Shown: one piece after another, positions 45,984-55,210 of the stretch
Layout of the letters: each line of letters opens with the position of its first letter
How positions within the stretch are numbered: position 1 is the first letter of the stretch
Assembly (NCBI GenBank): GCA_040437565.1
Contig: JBDOQK010000013.1
Location: forward strand, 310,001-374,000
DNA from: Albugo candida
Lineage: Eukaryota; Oomycota; Peronosporomycetes; Albuginales
Reading direction: 5' to 3'
Length of the DNA stretch: 64,000 nucleotides
The notes under the pieces: model-generated
Database searches by the model: none
The model's input: the letters and a program-made list of their open reading frames with translations, nothing else
What the model was told of the DNA's origin: nothing
Translations under genes and position numbers: made by a program

Positions 45984-48069
45984 ATGACTGAAGCCGAAGC
46001 TGAAGAATTCAAAAATGAAGGAAACAAACTGTATGCTAAAGGAAATTACCGTGAGGCTCGAGATTTGTACACGAAAGCAATCGACTTGGCACCGACCACT
46101 GTATCATATTATGGGAATCGCGCTGCAGCGTCATTCATGCTTGACGACCATAAAGAAGCGATTGCAGACTGTAATAGAGCTATTCTCTTTGATTCGACGT
46201 TTTCTAAAGGATACGTGCGCAAAGCCAAGGCTCAAATTGCTTTAGTGCGTTGAGATATATCTTTGCAATGAACGATTGGACTGAATTCATTATTCTATTC
46301 CTGAATTGCTTAGGGCGATATTGAAGGATCCAATAAAACATTCCAAACAGGACTTACGCGTTGTCCTAATAATGCTGCCTTGCTTGCGGAAAAACAGCAG
46401 CTCGAAATAGGCAAGGAGAAAATGAATCGAGGCATCGAGCATTTAAAAGCGGTAAGAATGATAAAATGGCGATATATCGAATTTTAGGATGAATACATAG
46501 GCTCGGTACTCACAAGCTGTTCATTGCCTGGATGGAGCCTTGCAGATTTTTAGATGCTCAACGGAGCTGAAAATCAAACGGGCCGAGGCACTCATCAGCT
46601 GTGAGCGTTATGATGAAGCATTTGCAGCATTAACGCAGCTGATGCGAGCAAACACAAGCAGTAGCGAGATTCTGTATTTACGTGCTCGATGCTTGTACTT
46701 TCAGGGAGACTTTTCAAGTGCTGTCAAACACCTGCAGCAAGCCTTACGGTCTGATCCTGATAACCAGACATTTATGAAAGAGATGAAGAAAATTCGAAAT
46801 TTGGAAAGCAGCAAAGAAAGCGCAAATGCAGCTTTTAAAGCTGGTCGGATCAATGATGCAATTGATCAGTACACAAAATGCCTGGGAATCGATCAGCAGA
46901 ATAAAGCATTCAATGCAAAAATTTATTGCAATCGAGCAACTGCGTTGTCACAATTAAACCGACACGAAGAAGCGATCCGGGATTGTGACAAAGCTGTTTA
47001 TTACGACCACGGATACGCAAAAGCGTATTTGAGAAAAGCAGCGTGTTTGAAAGCAATAGGAACAGAAGAGAAGCTAGAACAAGCACTTCGGGTCTACGAG
47101 CAAGCAAGCAAGTTGGTTGGTAACGGAGCGCAACGCGATATTCAGCAAAAGTGAGTGTATTCACCTCTGACTGCATCCATACGGCCACTTACTTAAACAC
47201 ATTTTCGTAGCATTCGAGAAACGAAATTGGAGCTAAAGAAAGCCAAACGGAAAGATTATTACAAAATATTGGGAGTCACGCAGTCGGCTAACGAACACGA
47301 AATCAAAAAAGCCTATCGAAAGTCGGCCTTGAAATATCATCCGGATCGACACGCAAGCAAATCGGATACGGAGAAAAAAGAAGCGGAAATCGCGTTCAAG
47401 AATCTTGGTGAAGCGTATGCAGTCCTTTCCGACCCTCAGAAGAAGCAGCGATACGATGCAGGAGTCGATTTGGAGGACCTCGATAATGAATACGCTCAGC
47501 CTGGAGGCGGCATGGGCGGTGTTGATCCACAGCAAATCTTTCAGGTTTGCATCCAAAAGTGGCTTATTTCGCTTCGTTGCTGATACGTGGTTCTTTTCGT
47601 AGATGTTCTTTNNNNNNNNNNNNNNNNNNNNNNNNNNNNNNNNNNNNNNNNNNNNNNNNNNNNNNNNNNNNNNNNNNNNNNNNNNNNNNNNNNNNNNNNN
47701 NNNNNNNNNNNAAATATCATCCGGATCGACACGCAAGCAAATCGGATACGGAGAAAAAAGAAGCGGAAATCGCGTTCAAGAATCTTGGTGAAGCGTATGC
47801 AGTCCTTTCCGACCCTCAGAAGAAGCAGCGATACGATGCAGGAGTCGATTTGGAGGACCTCGATAATGAATACGCTCAGCCTGGAGGCGGCATGGGCGGT
47901 GTTGATCCACAGCAAATCTTTCAGGTTTGCATCCAAAAGTGGCTTATTTCGCTTCGTTGCTGATACGTGGTTCTTTTCGTAGATGTTCTTTGGAGGTGGC
48001 GGAATGGGCGGAATGGGCGGAGCGGGTGGAATGGGTGGAGGTAGCAACGTTCGCTTCCATTTTGGCTGA
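45984..48069 (+). CDS. DNAJC7: DNAJC7/TPR2-like co-chaperone, 5 exons (exon 4 falsely duplicated)
   Basis: Exons are 45984-46244, 46314-46451, 46501-47150, 47211-47544 and 47983-48069, giving 489 aa. The N-terminal half holds TPR units ([53 protein letters not shown]). The J domain starts [21 protein letters not shown] and contains the HPD tripeptide in YHPDRHASK, needed to stimulate HSP70 ATPase. A Gly/Met-rich tail ends NVRFHFG. DNAJC7 passes clients between HSP90 and HSP70. A gap at 47612-47711 is flanked by repeated sequence, so exon 4 and the start of exon 5 appear twice; the model uses the first exon 4 and the second exon 5. Confidence 0.93.
47332..47991. repeat. Direct repeat of about 280 bp around a 100-N gap (assembly artefact)
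   Basis: 47332-47611 and 47712-47991 appear identical across the gap at 47612-47711. Both carry the J domain, the following intron and the first bases of the last exon. Confidence 0.92.
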
Positions 48070-48091
48070 TGATATATACCTTGCTGATTGG

Positions 48092-48191
48092 NNNNNNNNN
48101 NNNNNNNNNNNNNNNNNNNNNNNNNNNNNNNNNNNNNNNNNNNNNNNNNNNNNNNNNNNNNNNNNNNNNNNNNNNNNNNNNNNNNNNNNNN
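48092..48191. other. Assembly gap (100 N), no flanking repeat
   Basis: A placeholder between the DNAJC7-like stop at 48069 and the JmjC gene. No repeated flank is seen, so the spacer length is unknown. Reading frames that cross it are artefacts. Confidence 0.9.
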
Positions 48192-48217
48192 GGCTAGTAA
48201 ATCTGCCGATACAAAAA

Positions 48218-49606
48218 ATGAGTGTGTTGTCGAATAAAGCGCATCGTGCATCCGAAACGCGTCCACAAAGCTCTATGCATTGCTCCAAAGTGAATCATTA
48301 CTGCGGATGTATCATAAGAGATAACTCATTTCGCGTCTCTCGAATCAAACTGTCAGAAATCGATCCAAAACTCTTCTTCGAGCGATATATTGCAACTCGA
48401 ACGCCAGTTGTGCTGGAAGGAGCTCTCGCTGATTCGTGTTTCACGTCTCTAAAAAAGTGGCAATCCAATGAGTATTTGGATGCCTTATCGGGCGAAGAAC
48501 TTGTGCAGGTAGAATATCGTGCCAATGAGCTCGAAGCGTTCGGTCAAGGGCGAGAAATCGAAATGAGATTCCACTCTTTCTTGCAGCTACAAGATCGGGG
48601 TGATGAGCTTCATTATCTCACCACACAAGACGTAGAGGAGGGAAATTCAGGAAGACCGGAATTAATGGCACCATTTGTCCAGCGCCTCAGTGATGATTTT
48701 CCATTACGTCCAGCAATAATGGGGAACCTGATTCCACAAAACATAAATGTTTGGATGGGTCATGCTAAAAATGGAGCTTCTTCGGGACTTCACCATGACT
48801 ACCATGATAATATGTATATTCTCCTCCGTGGGAAGAAGTCATTTCGCTTGTACTCACCCGCTGATGCTGAACGGCTTTACACGCGAGGAAAACTGGCATA
48901 CGTTCATCACAACGGAAGAATCAACTATGAAGGTGAAATAACGACATCGTACGGTGCAGATCCTTCATCTGAAGCAGCTTCTCTTGCCGCGACGGAGAAG
49001 GAAGAAGCCGAACAAGCATTAATACTCGCTGAAAGAGCGCTTGAAAATGGCGATCTTGGGGCCAAAGATGCATTCGAAAAAGCTGAACTCCGCCTTGAAG
49101 CTGCAATGGATGCGATCCTTTCTGCTGAATACGGTGATGAGAGCGATATAGAGGGAGAAAGTAGCAGCATAAATGATTCGGATGAGGGTGAAGCTCGTGA
49201 TGATCCGCAAGATGAGGATTATACAAGCTCTCCTGCGTCATCAATGGCTCCAAAACGTCGTAAAGTCGATCGAACGGTAGCGAATCCGCTTAATTTTTCA
49301 AAGATTGACGCTCAATTATTGCAAGATCCTACTTCTCGAGAGCAACTGAATACATTGTACCCTGAATTCCAGCATGCTCAAGCCGCATTTTGTGAAGTGA
49401 ATGCTGGCGACATTTTGTACCTTCCTGCCTCGTGGTTCCATGAAGTTCGATCCTACGGAGCATCTGACGGTCATCTCGCGTTGAACTACTGGTTCCATCC
49501 TCCGGATCAGCTATCAAATTACGAAGAACCGTATTCCAGTCCATTCTGGAGCCGCGACTTCCTCTTACGCGGTATACAAAGCAAAAGAGATCCAGATTTT
49601 ACTTGA
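48218..49606 (+). CDS. JmjC (cupin-8) oxygenase with an acidic helical insertion
   Basis: 462 aa from the first ATG after the gap; a further 5' exon inside the gap cannot be excluded. The frame matches the JMJD6/FIH-type group: FFERYIATRTPVVLEGAL, NVWMGHAKNGASSGLHHDYHDN with the HxD iron ligands, GKKSFRLYSP with the 2-oxoglutarate lysine, and LYLPASWFHEV with the distal His ligand. Between the lysine strand and the distal His, about 130 residues are inserted (about 245-370). They are alanine/glutamate-rich and helical (AATEKEEAEQALILAERALE), then acidic/serine-rich, and end with a basic PKRRK, a possible nuclear signal. The iron ligands are all present, so the enzyme should be active. The substrate (protein, RNA or lysine/Asn hydroxylation) is unknown. 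Confidence 0.85.
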   Translation: MSVLSNKAHRASETRPQSSMHCSKVNHYCGCIIRDNSFRVSRIKLSEIDPKLFFERYIATRTPVVLEGALADSCFTSLKKWQSNEYLDALSGEELVQVEYRANELEAFGQGREIEMRFHSFLQLQDRGDELHYLTTQDVEEGNSGRPELMAPFVQRLSDDFPLRPAIMGNLIPQNINVWMGHAKNGASSGLHHDYHDNMYILLRGKKSFRLYSPADAERLYTRGKLAYVHHNGRINYEGEITTSYGADPSSEAASLAATEKEEAEQALILAERALENGDLGAKDAFEKAELRLEAAMDAILSAEYGDESDIEGESSSINDSDEGEARDDPQDEDYTSSPASSMAPKRRKVDRTVANPLNFSKIDAQLLQDPTSREQLNTLYPEFQHAQAAFCEVNAGDILYLPASWFHEVRSYGASDGHLALNYWFHPPDQLSNYEEPYSSPFWSRDFLLRGIQSKRDPDFT

Positions 49607-49791
49607 TAGAGAAAGCTAGAGCGAATTTTGAGCTTGACGTGAGCCCTTGTAGCGGAATATGTATACACATTTTGCAACGGAAGTTCTGTCGAAAGAGATC
49701 ATGTTAAGGAAATGAATGTCATTTCAGTTACATATCTGTTACAGCACTTGTATCAATTGCCGTAACTGAAGCAAAAAAAGGATCGCGCGGG

Positions 49792-50094
49792 ATGAGCGCA
49801 ACCCGAGGAATTCTTCGTTTATCACCGTCTTTACAGCATTTGCTTGGGAAAAGTGAGCTCACACGTCCTGCCGCAATGAAAGAATTGTAAGATTGCAAAG
49901 CAATTTTCCTTGATTCACACGTTCTGATAACATTCCTTGTAAGTTGGGCGTATGTCAAGCGACATCAACTGCAACATCCCAACGACGGACGCATCATCCA
50001 ACCAAACGAAGAAATGAAACGCGCTTTTGGAGTCGATCATGAGATCCATTTCAACCAAGTCGCTAAATTTTTGACGCAGCATTTACACAAATAA
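49792..50094 (+). CDS. Small SWIB/MDM2-domain protein, 2 exons
   Basis: Exons are 49792-49886 and 49944-50094, giving 81 aa, essentially a lone SWIB domain. Seen: LRLSPSLQHLLGKSELTRPA, then after the intron the hallmark WAYVKRHQLQHPND and IIQPNEEMKRAFG, ending FNQVAKFLTQHLHK. Free-standing SWIB proteins occur in SWI/SNF chromatin complexes and, in plants, in organelles. The frame is open about 25 codons upstream of this ATG without another ATG, so an upstream exon (for instance a targeting sequence) is possible. It is too short and too split to stand out as a single open frame. The stop lies 79 nt before the convergent gene's end. Confidence 0.85.
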
Positions 50095-50173
50095 TTATCA
50101 CCTGTTAAATATCACTCATTTGCGCTCATTTGAGCAATGTCGTGTAAATTACATCTTTCCGGCAGGTCTTCTA

Positions 50174-53100
50174 TCAACTTGGAAATTGATTCGGATCGAA
50201 AATGGGATGGTTCTCGGTCACACCGCCTCGAAAAGGGATGGCAGATTGAAACTTGAGCAAATTTTCTTCGAACGGAGGAAGCTGGAGTTCATCGTGTCCC
50301 ACGTCTAAATGCGCTTCTATCATCTGGTCGATAAAATTATGACTGCCTATGGCTTCACCCGCGGACGATGAGCAATTGGCCACCAGCTGATCGTCTGGAT
50401 CGGGAATCAAGAACGCGTTCGTGTTCTTCTCAGGGACGCACTCATGGTGGCCAATTTGAGGTGATTCTTCATTTAGCAAATAATTGGATGCAATCAAACT
50501 TGAGCAAAGAGACGTGGGTGTGCCGTTTTTCTCGTTCGAATACGATATTGCTGCTGGATCCAAAAGGGCCGATGAGGGATGGTGTGAGTCCTTGGGCTTT
50601 TCAAACCTATTCGCGTCCGCTTGTAAGAGCGTTTCCAACTTTCGACGCTGCACAATCTTTTGCGATCGACTTGTGCGCCCACAAAACTCGACCGAGAAGA
50701 ATTCATATGCTTCCATAGAAATCGCAGCAAGTGTGTTGAGAAAATCATCCAACGGCTTGGCATATCGCATGTTCTGCTTGCCGACGCCACGTCGTGTCTT
50801 GTCCTTCATGGCGACCATACTCTCGATCAAAGCTTCAAACACAGGATGCGTACGGAATTGCCCAAGGAGGCCCATGATGGCAATACGCAGCCAAAAGGTT
50901 ATTTGCTTTTTACTATCGACTTGCTCCATGACTTTCAGCTTCAAAACGCGATACAGTGCTCGGAACGATGCATTCTTGGACAGTTTACGTAGGAATGGAT
51001 CGCTCTCGGTGTATACGCTGGGCAAGAATTTCAGATTTTCCACCTCTTTAGACGCCTTAGCTCTGCTAAGAACACTCCGGAAATTGGCACTACTCTTGAG
51101 GTCATTGCAAGCGCGACACGCGATCATTGGAGTAATAGACTCTGTGCTTTTGTCTGAAGCAAGACCATCGTTTGTTGCAATGCTATATCTACTGGACGAT
51201 AAACCTTTGGCAGGAACATGGCGGGAGCAATACAGACTTCGTACGCACTTTCCTCGCTTATCGACACGCCAGAAACACTCCCCAAAAACAGCGTCGGAAA
51301 GTATCATTTTTTGCTCGTCGTTGAGTTGCTCCTGAATGCGAATCTTCTGACCGGGCACGAAAGCATCAGGGAACAGTTCCTTGGCGATTACATACTTTGG
51401 TCGGCTTCCTCCAATAATTTGGACTGCTTGCATCGTGTAATTATCGACCTTATCACCACGCAAGCCACTACATGGTAAAACGTCGAGCGCAGGTGGTTGA
51501 GGATGTGCATACAAGTCATCGCCAGAGCTTGACGAATGGAAATCATTGTCATTATGCTTGGCTGGACTTGTCGCTTTTTCAAGTGTAGAAGAATGATTTA
51601 TCAATGAATTCTCCACAGCCTCGTCGAGTTCTCGAATGGATTCTGTGGGCTCCTCGGAAGCCGAAAAAGCAATAGTCGACGTGAACGCAGGAAAGTCCAC
51701 ATCCGGCATATCGTGAATCGATATATTCGGCATTACACTATGATCATTTTCGTCCGACAAGCCAGTAAAATGGTCTTGGTGTGATAGCGTCCCGGAGCCC
51801 ATATCGTACAAGCGCTGATCCGTCGATTGCTGCTGAATTTGTTGCCCGTGGATTTTGCTGACAGTTTTATCGTCAACCACACAAAGCCCACCATCCGTCT
51901 CTTTTGGTTGATTTTGATTGACGACGCACTGCTTTCGGCCACACAAGTGATGTTGGAAGAACTCGCAAGCTTCGGCAGAGATGGAGGCTAACGAAGACAT
52001 GTACTTGTCTAGCAAACTGCTGTACCACATATTTTGCATACCGACACCACGCCGTTCTTTATCTTTTAATTTGGCCATTGATTCCATCAATCCAATCATT
52101 GCCGGATGAGAGTCAAACTCGCCATGTATACCCATCTCTGCCATATCGATCCACATATTCAAAGCTGAGCTACTCTCAATCTCGATCAGAAATAAATCAC
52201 GAAGAAGTTGACCATACTCTTCATTCATTGCAAAATCCATCTCCAACCAGGAGCATATCTGATTAGAATTGAGTCGTCGAGTTGCTCGTGATTTCGTATT
52301 AGCGTCTGTGTGCACATGTCTTTTAGCGCAAGAAGTAACGGCAGCCCGAAGATTTGGATGGGCAGCAAGCTCAGAGCATGCTACACATGAGCGTTCGCCT
52401 TTATTTCGACTCACAGAAGCATGACATTTGAGACTTCGTATCGATTTTGCATCTTTATCAACAAACCATAGAGCTTCTGCTTCCATAGCGTCATGCAGTA
52501 AAAGCTTCTGGTACCTCGAAAGCTGCTGATAAACTTTGTGTAATTGAACTTTTTCCGATTTGAATAGATGAGGAAATAGCATTCGTGTGAGTTTATGCCG
52601 TGATCGACTACCTCCCGTCAATTGAAAGCTAGAAGTAACATATCGAGCGATACTTTGATCACGTAGGCCTGGACACGGAACAGTTCTCTGCAAATGAAAG
52701 GGTTCCCAATGAAACTCGCGAAGTTGGTACAAGCCAACGGTGCGATGATTTCCCGTAGGCGATGATTTGATCTTGCATCTTTTCAAACACTGTTCTCGAT
52801 TCTTCCGAGTCGTAGCATGAAGAGTACTTTGAAACGCGTGTGCCTTCTCACTATGCGTGATTCTTTTTGTCCTACGAGATGTAGATTTTCTGTTTGTATC
52901 TTTATTATCGTTCAGCAAAGAATTGGTTTTGTTGTGCAAACACTTTGCCTCCCAGTGTTGGTACATTTTGTTGAGACACCACGGAACAGTAAGAAGCACT
53001 AATTGACCACAACTACACTCAACGTATTTCCCATCCGGAGTTATACGTTCTATCCTGTCTCCTTTCTCCTTCAGTGTATTGATTACCCTATGGCGCTGCT

Positions 53101-54076
53101 CGTCGGTGAATTCTTGCTTAGACTTTGTATAGCCGAATGTGATGAAAGGTACTTTATTTTGTTCTAGAAGCAGCAGCATCTCATCCATCGTTTTAAGTGT
53201 ATAGGTTACATTTCCATACCACAAGGATGCGGTGTCACATTTCTGACGCGGTTGGGCGATATTCGATGCTTCTTCGGTGTTTTTTCTTCGTTTTGACTTT
53301 TGTGTGCGGAGAAATGAGCAATTACGACTGACAAGGTGCTGCTCAAACTTCAAAATGTACCAAGGCGGATTTAAGCGAACCTCACGACCGCAGCGACAAT
53401 AAAGAGTTCGACCATCCCTCGAGAAATCGTAAACAGCTGGATGATGTTGTATCATTTTCATCTTGTCTTCTCGACGAAGATAATGCACCATTTCATCTTC
53501 TTTTTCCAGCGTTTGTAGTGAATGATGTGAATTATCTCCTACCTCTGCATTTGAGACAATTTCGTTTGATTCTTTACAATTCTCATCTTTTTCAATTTCC
53601 GATAATGTTGTAGCTTGCGTTTTGAGCGTCGACTGTAGGATTGCCATTTCGCTTTGCTGAGGNNNNNNNNNNNNNNNNNNNNNNNNNNNNNNNNNNNNNN
53701 NNNNNNNNNNNNNNNNNNNNNNNNNNNNNNNNNNNNNNNNNNNNNNNNNNNNNNNNNNNNNNTTTGAGACAATTTCGTTTGATTCTTTACAATTCTCATC
53801 TTTTTCAATTTCCGATAATGTTGTAGCTTGCGTTTTGAGCGTCGACTGTAGGATTGCCATTTCGCTTTGCTGAGGCGAATCCTTGGGTGTGGATTTGTAT
53901 GCGGCATTTTCTTCCTTTTCAGTAAGAAAACAACCAGTGGAATCTGTTGAGGAAATATGCGAAGAATCAGCGTCTGTGGTTAACAGCGTGGTTGGCGCAT
54001 TTGCCTTATCTGTCCAAAGACCTTCTTCATTATTCACAAGAAACTCGACATGCGAAACATTTTGGAACAGCTGCAT
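50174..54076 (-). CDS. Large unrecognised protein with two internal duplications (zinc-binding units and about 250-residue modules)
   Basis: One exon from the ATG at 54076, 1300 aa as assembled and about 1229 aa once the 71-codon false duplication at the 53663-53762 gap is removed. Near 53380 and 53010 lie two similar zinc-binding-like units: DGRTLYCRCGREV...PPW...H...NC and DGKYVECSCGQLV...VPW...H...KC (CxCG, PW, H, C). Further on, two larger modules occur, about 52690-51925 and 51475-50670. Each has CPGLR or CSGLR, GGSR, a short helix with LFP, WFVDK or WRVDK, SLKC or SLYC, CxAC, an RRGVGxQNM block, LASIS or LAAIS, and CGR. Acidic/Ser linkers separate them. No enzyme motif is recognised. 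A nucleic-acid-binding role is a guess from the cysteine units. Confidence 0.75.
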   Translation of the reverse strand: MQLFQNVSHVEFLVNNEEGLWTDKANAPTTLLTTDADSSHISSTDSTGCFLTEKEENAAYKSTPKDSPQQSEMAILQSTLKTQATTLSEIEKDENCKESNEIVSXXXXXXXXXXXXXXXXXXXXXXXXXXXXXXXXXXPQQSEMAILQSTLKTQATTLSEIEKDENCKESNEIVSNAEVGDNSHHSLQTLEKEDEMVHYLRREDKMKMIQHHPAVYDFSRDGRTLYCRCGREVRLNPPWYILKFEQHLVSRNCSFLRTQKSKRRKNTEEASNIAQPRQKCDTASLWYGNVTYTLKTMDEMLLLLEQNKVPFITFGYTKSKQEFTDEQRHRVINTLKEKGDRIERITPDGKYVECSCGQLVLLTVPWCLNKMYQHWEAKCLHNKTNSLLNDNKDTNRKSTSRRTKRITHSEKAHAFQSTLHATTRKNREQCLKRCKIKSSPTGNHRTVGLYQLREFHWEPFHLQRTVPCPGLRDQSIARYVTSSFQLTGGSRSRHKLTRMLFPHLFKSEKVQLHKVYQQLSRYQKLLLHDAMEAEALWFVDKDAKSIRSLKCHASVSRNKGERSCVACSELAAHPNLRAAVTSCAKRHVHTDANTKSRATRRLNSNQICSWLEMDFAMNEEYGQLLRDLFLIEIESSSALNMWIDMAEMGIHGEFDSHPAMIGLMESMAKLKDKERRGVGMQNMWYSSLLDKYMSSLASISAEACEFFQHHLCGRKQCVVNQNQPKETDGGLCVVDDKTVSKIHGQQIQQQSTDQRLYDMGSGTLSHQDHFTGLSDENDHSVMPNISIHDMPDVDFPAFTSTIAFSASEEPTESIRELDEAVENSLINHSSTLEKATSPAKHNDNDFHSSSSGDDLYAHPQPPALDVLPCSGLRGDKVDNYTMQAVQIIGGSRPKYVIAKELFPDAFVPGQKIRIQEQLNDEQKMILSDAVFGECFWRVDKRGKCVRSLYCSRHVPAKGLSSSRYSIATNDGLASDKSTESITPMIACRACNDLKSSANFRSVLSRAKASKEVENLKFLPSVYTESDPFLRKLSKNASFRALYRVLKLKVMEQVDSKKQITFWLRIAIMGLLGQFRTHPVFEALIESMVAMKDKTRRGVGKQNMRYAKPLDDFLNTLAAISMEAYEFFSVEFCGRTSRSQKIVQRRKLETLLQADANRFEKPKDSHHPSSALLDPAAISYSNEKNGTPTSLCSSLIASNYLLNEESPQIGHHECVPEKNTNAFLIPDPDDQLVANCSSSAGEAIGSHNFIDQMIEAHLDVGHDELQLPPFEENLLKFQSAIPFRGGVTENHPIFDPNQFPS
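53550..53875. repeat. Direct repeat of 113 bp around a 100-N gap (assembly artefact)
   Basis: 53550-53662 and 53763-53875 appear identical across the gap at 53663-53762. Repeat plus gap is 213 nt, a multiple of three, so the frame survives by chance and hides the artefact. Confidence 0.92.
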
Positions 54077-54613
54077 GATGACTGGGCTAGTTCCAGCCAA
54101 TCATACCATTAAGAAGGCTGGTATAATCACAACTTGATCCGTGGATTAAGCAATGATTATTCGTCCATGACGGAACTTTCGGCTGATATTCGACCATGAT
54201 GTGACCACAACTGTGACTGTACTATTCAAGCTCAAGTTCAACGCTAAAGTATCATGGTTGATATGATGTTGTGACTGTATCGTATGTACCGCGACCGAGC
54301 ATGATATAAGCTATTTTGGAGAGCACACTTTATGATTTAGGCTGTAAGATTTGCCTCATATATTCAATTCCGATTCTATGGGTGTCTGGGAGCACTGGGC
54401 TCATATAAAATATCATCTAAATCAACGCAAGTTCATTTTGGCTACCTCCGATGATTGAGATATTTGGCAGCGTAGTTGTTTCTTATTAGTCTGATAATAC
54501 TAGCGTCTCGCTGATGATCAATACATGCTGGAGTTGAAGCTACTACACAATAACTACTTACCCAGCTTTGAACCAGCTTTCAGATATTAGGTCTCTCCCG
54601 CTGGACGTCACGA
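54077..54613. promoter_or_regulatory. Upstream region of the duplicated-module gene; no gene
   Basis: About 540 nt with no coding sequence I can support. It should hold the promoter of the minus-strand gene, whose frame stays open eight codons above its ATG. Confidence 0.4.
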
Positions 54614-55210
54614 ATGGCCGCTTTGATTGAGACGGCTTACTGTGGCACAATCTTTCTTGTGCTCACTAGAAATGTAGCTTCTACCAGCGTACACGCCATA
54701 CTTCCACGTGTTATCAGAAGGGGGCAACGCTGTACAACGAAATATGTTGGAATAGAGGTACATTTGCTTCTTGCTGATGCATTGTATGTATGCTAAGTGA
54801 TAAGCTCGAGCCGAGTGATACGGGAGCGTGAAATATAACGTGCCCTTGAACTTCAAACAATGGTTTGAAAGGCGCTGTATGAAAATTTTGTGACGTTATT
54901 CGCTGGCTGTGTCATCCTCCGAGAACCAATACTGAAATTACTGGTTAAACATTCTGAAGCTTCATACTACAATTCCGATGAAACATCAGTGCCTTCAATT
55001 CAACTTGAAGCGCGTGTTTCAGAGGCTGCAGGGAACGTTTATGACGAGCCAGGGACACATGATTCGTGGGCGATTTCGAGCTGTACTGAAATCCTTTCTA
55101 AATCGTTCACGTCCGACAACCTTATTGAATCGCAATTCGAAGACATGGAATTGTCTGATTTCCATCGACGAACACAAGTTATGTTGAGCTCAACTGCCAC
55201 TGGCGAATAG
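54614..55210 (+). CDS. Candidate small secreted protein, 2 exons (weak)
   Basis: Exon 54614-54757 ends at GAG before a GTACAT donor; exon 54872-55210 follows a TTTGAAAG acceptor. The join is in phase and gives 160 aa. The start MAALIETAYCGTIFLVLTRN has a short hydrophobic core like a signal peptide. The rest is polar, Ser/Glu-rich, with no known domain and no clear RXLR, LFLAK or CHXC motif. The intron would be 114 nt, about twice the local norm, which lowers confidence. It lies in a gene-poor stretch, where secreted effectors of plant parasites are often found; that context is suggestive only. Confidence 0.27.

Noticed and set aside
53500-53900. A tandem repeat of about 37 residues in the large protein
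   Set aside because: The two copies are identical and flank a 100-N gap, like five other gaps; this is an assembly overlap. The true internal duplications of this protein lie elsewhere and are diverged.
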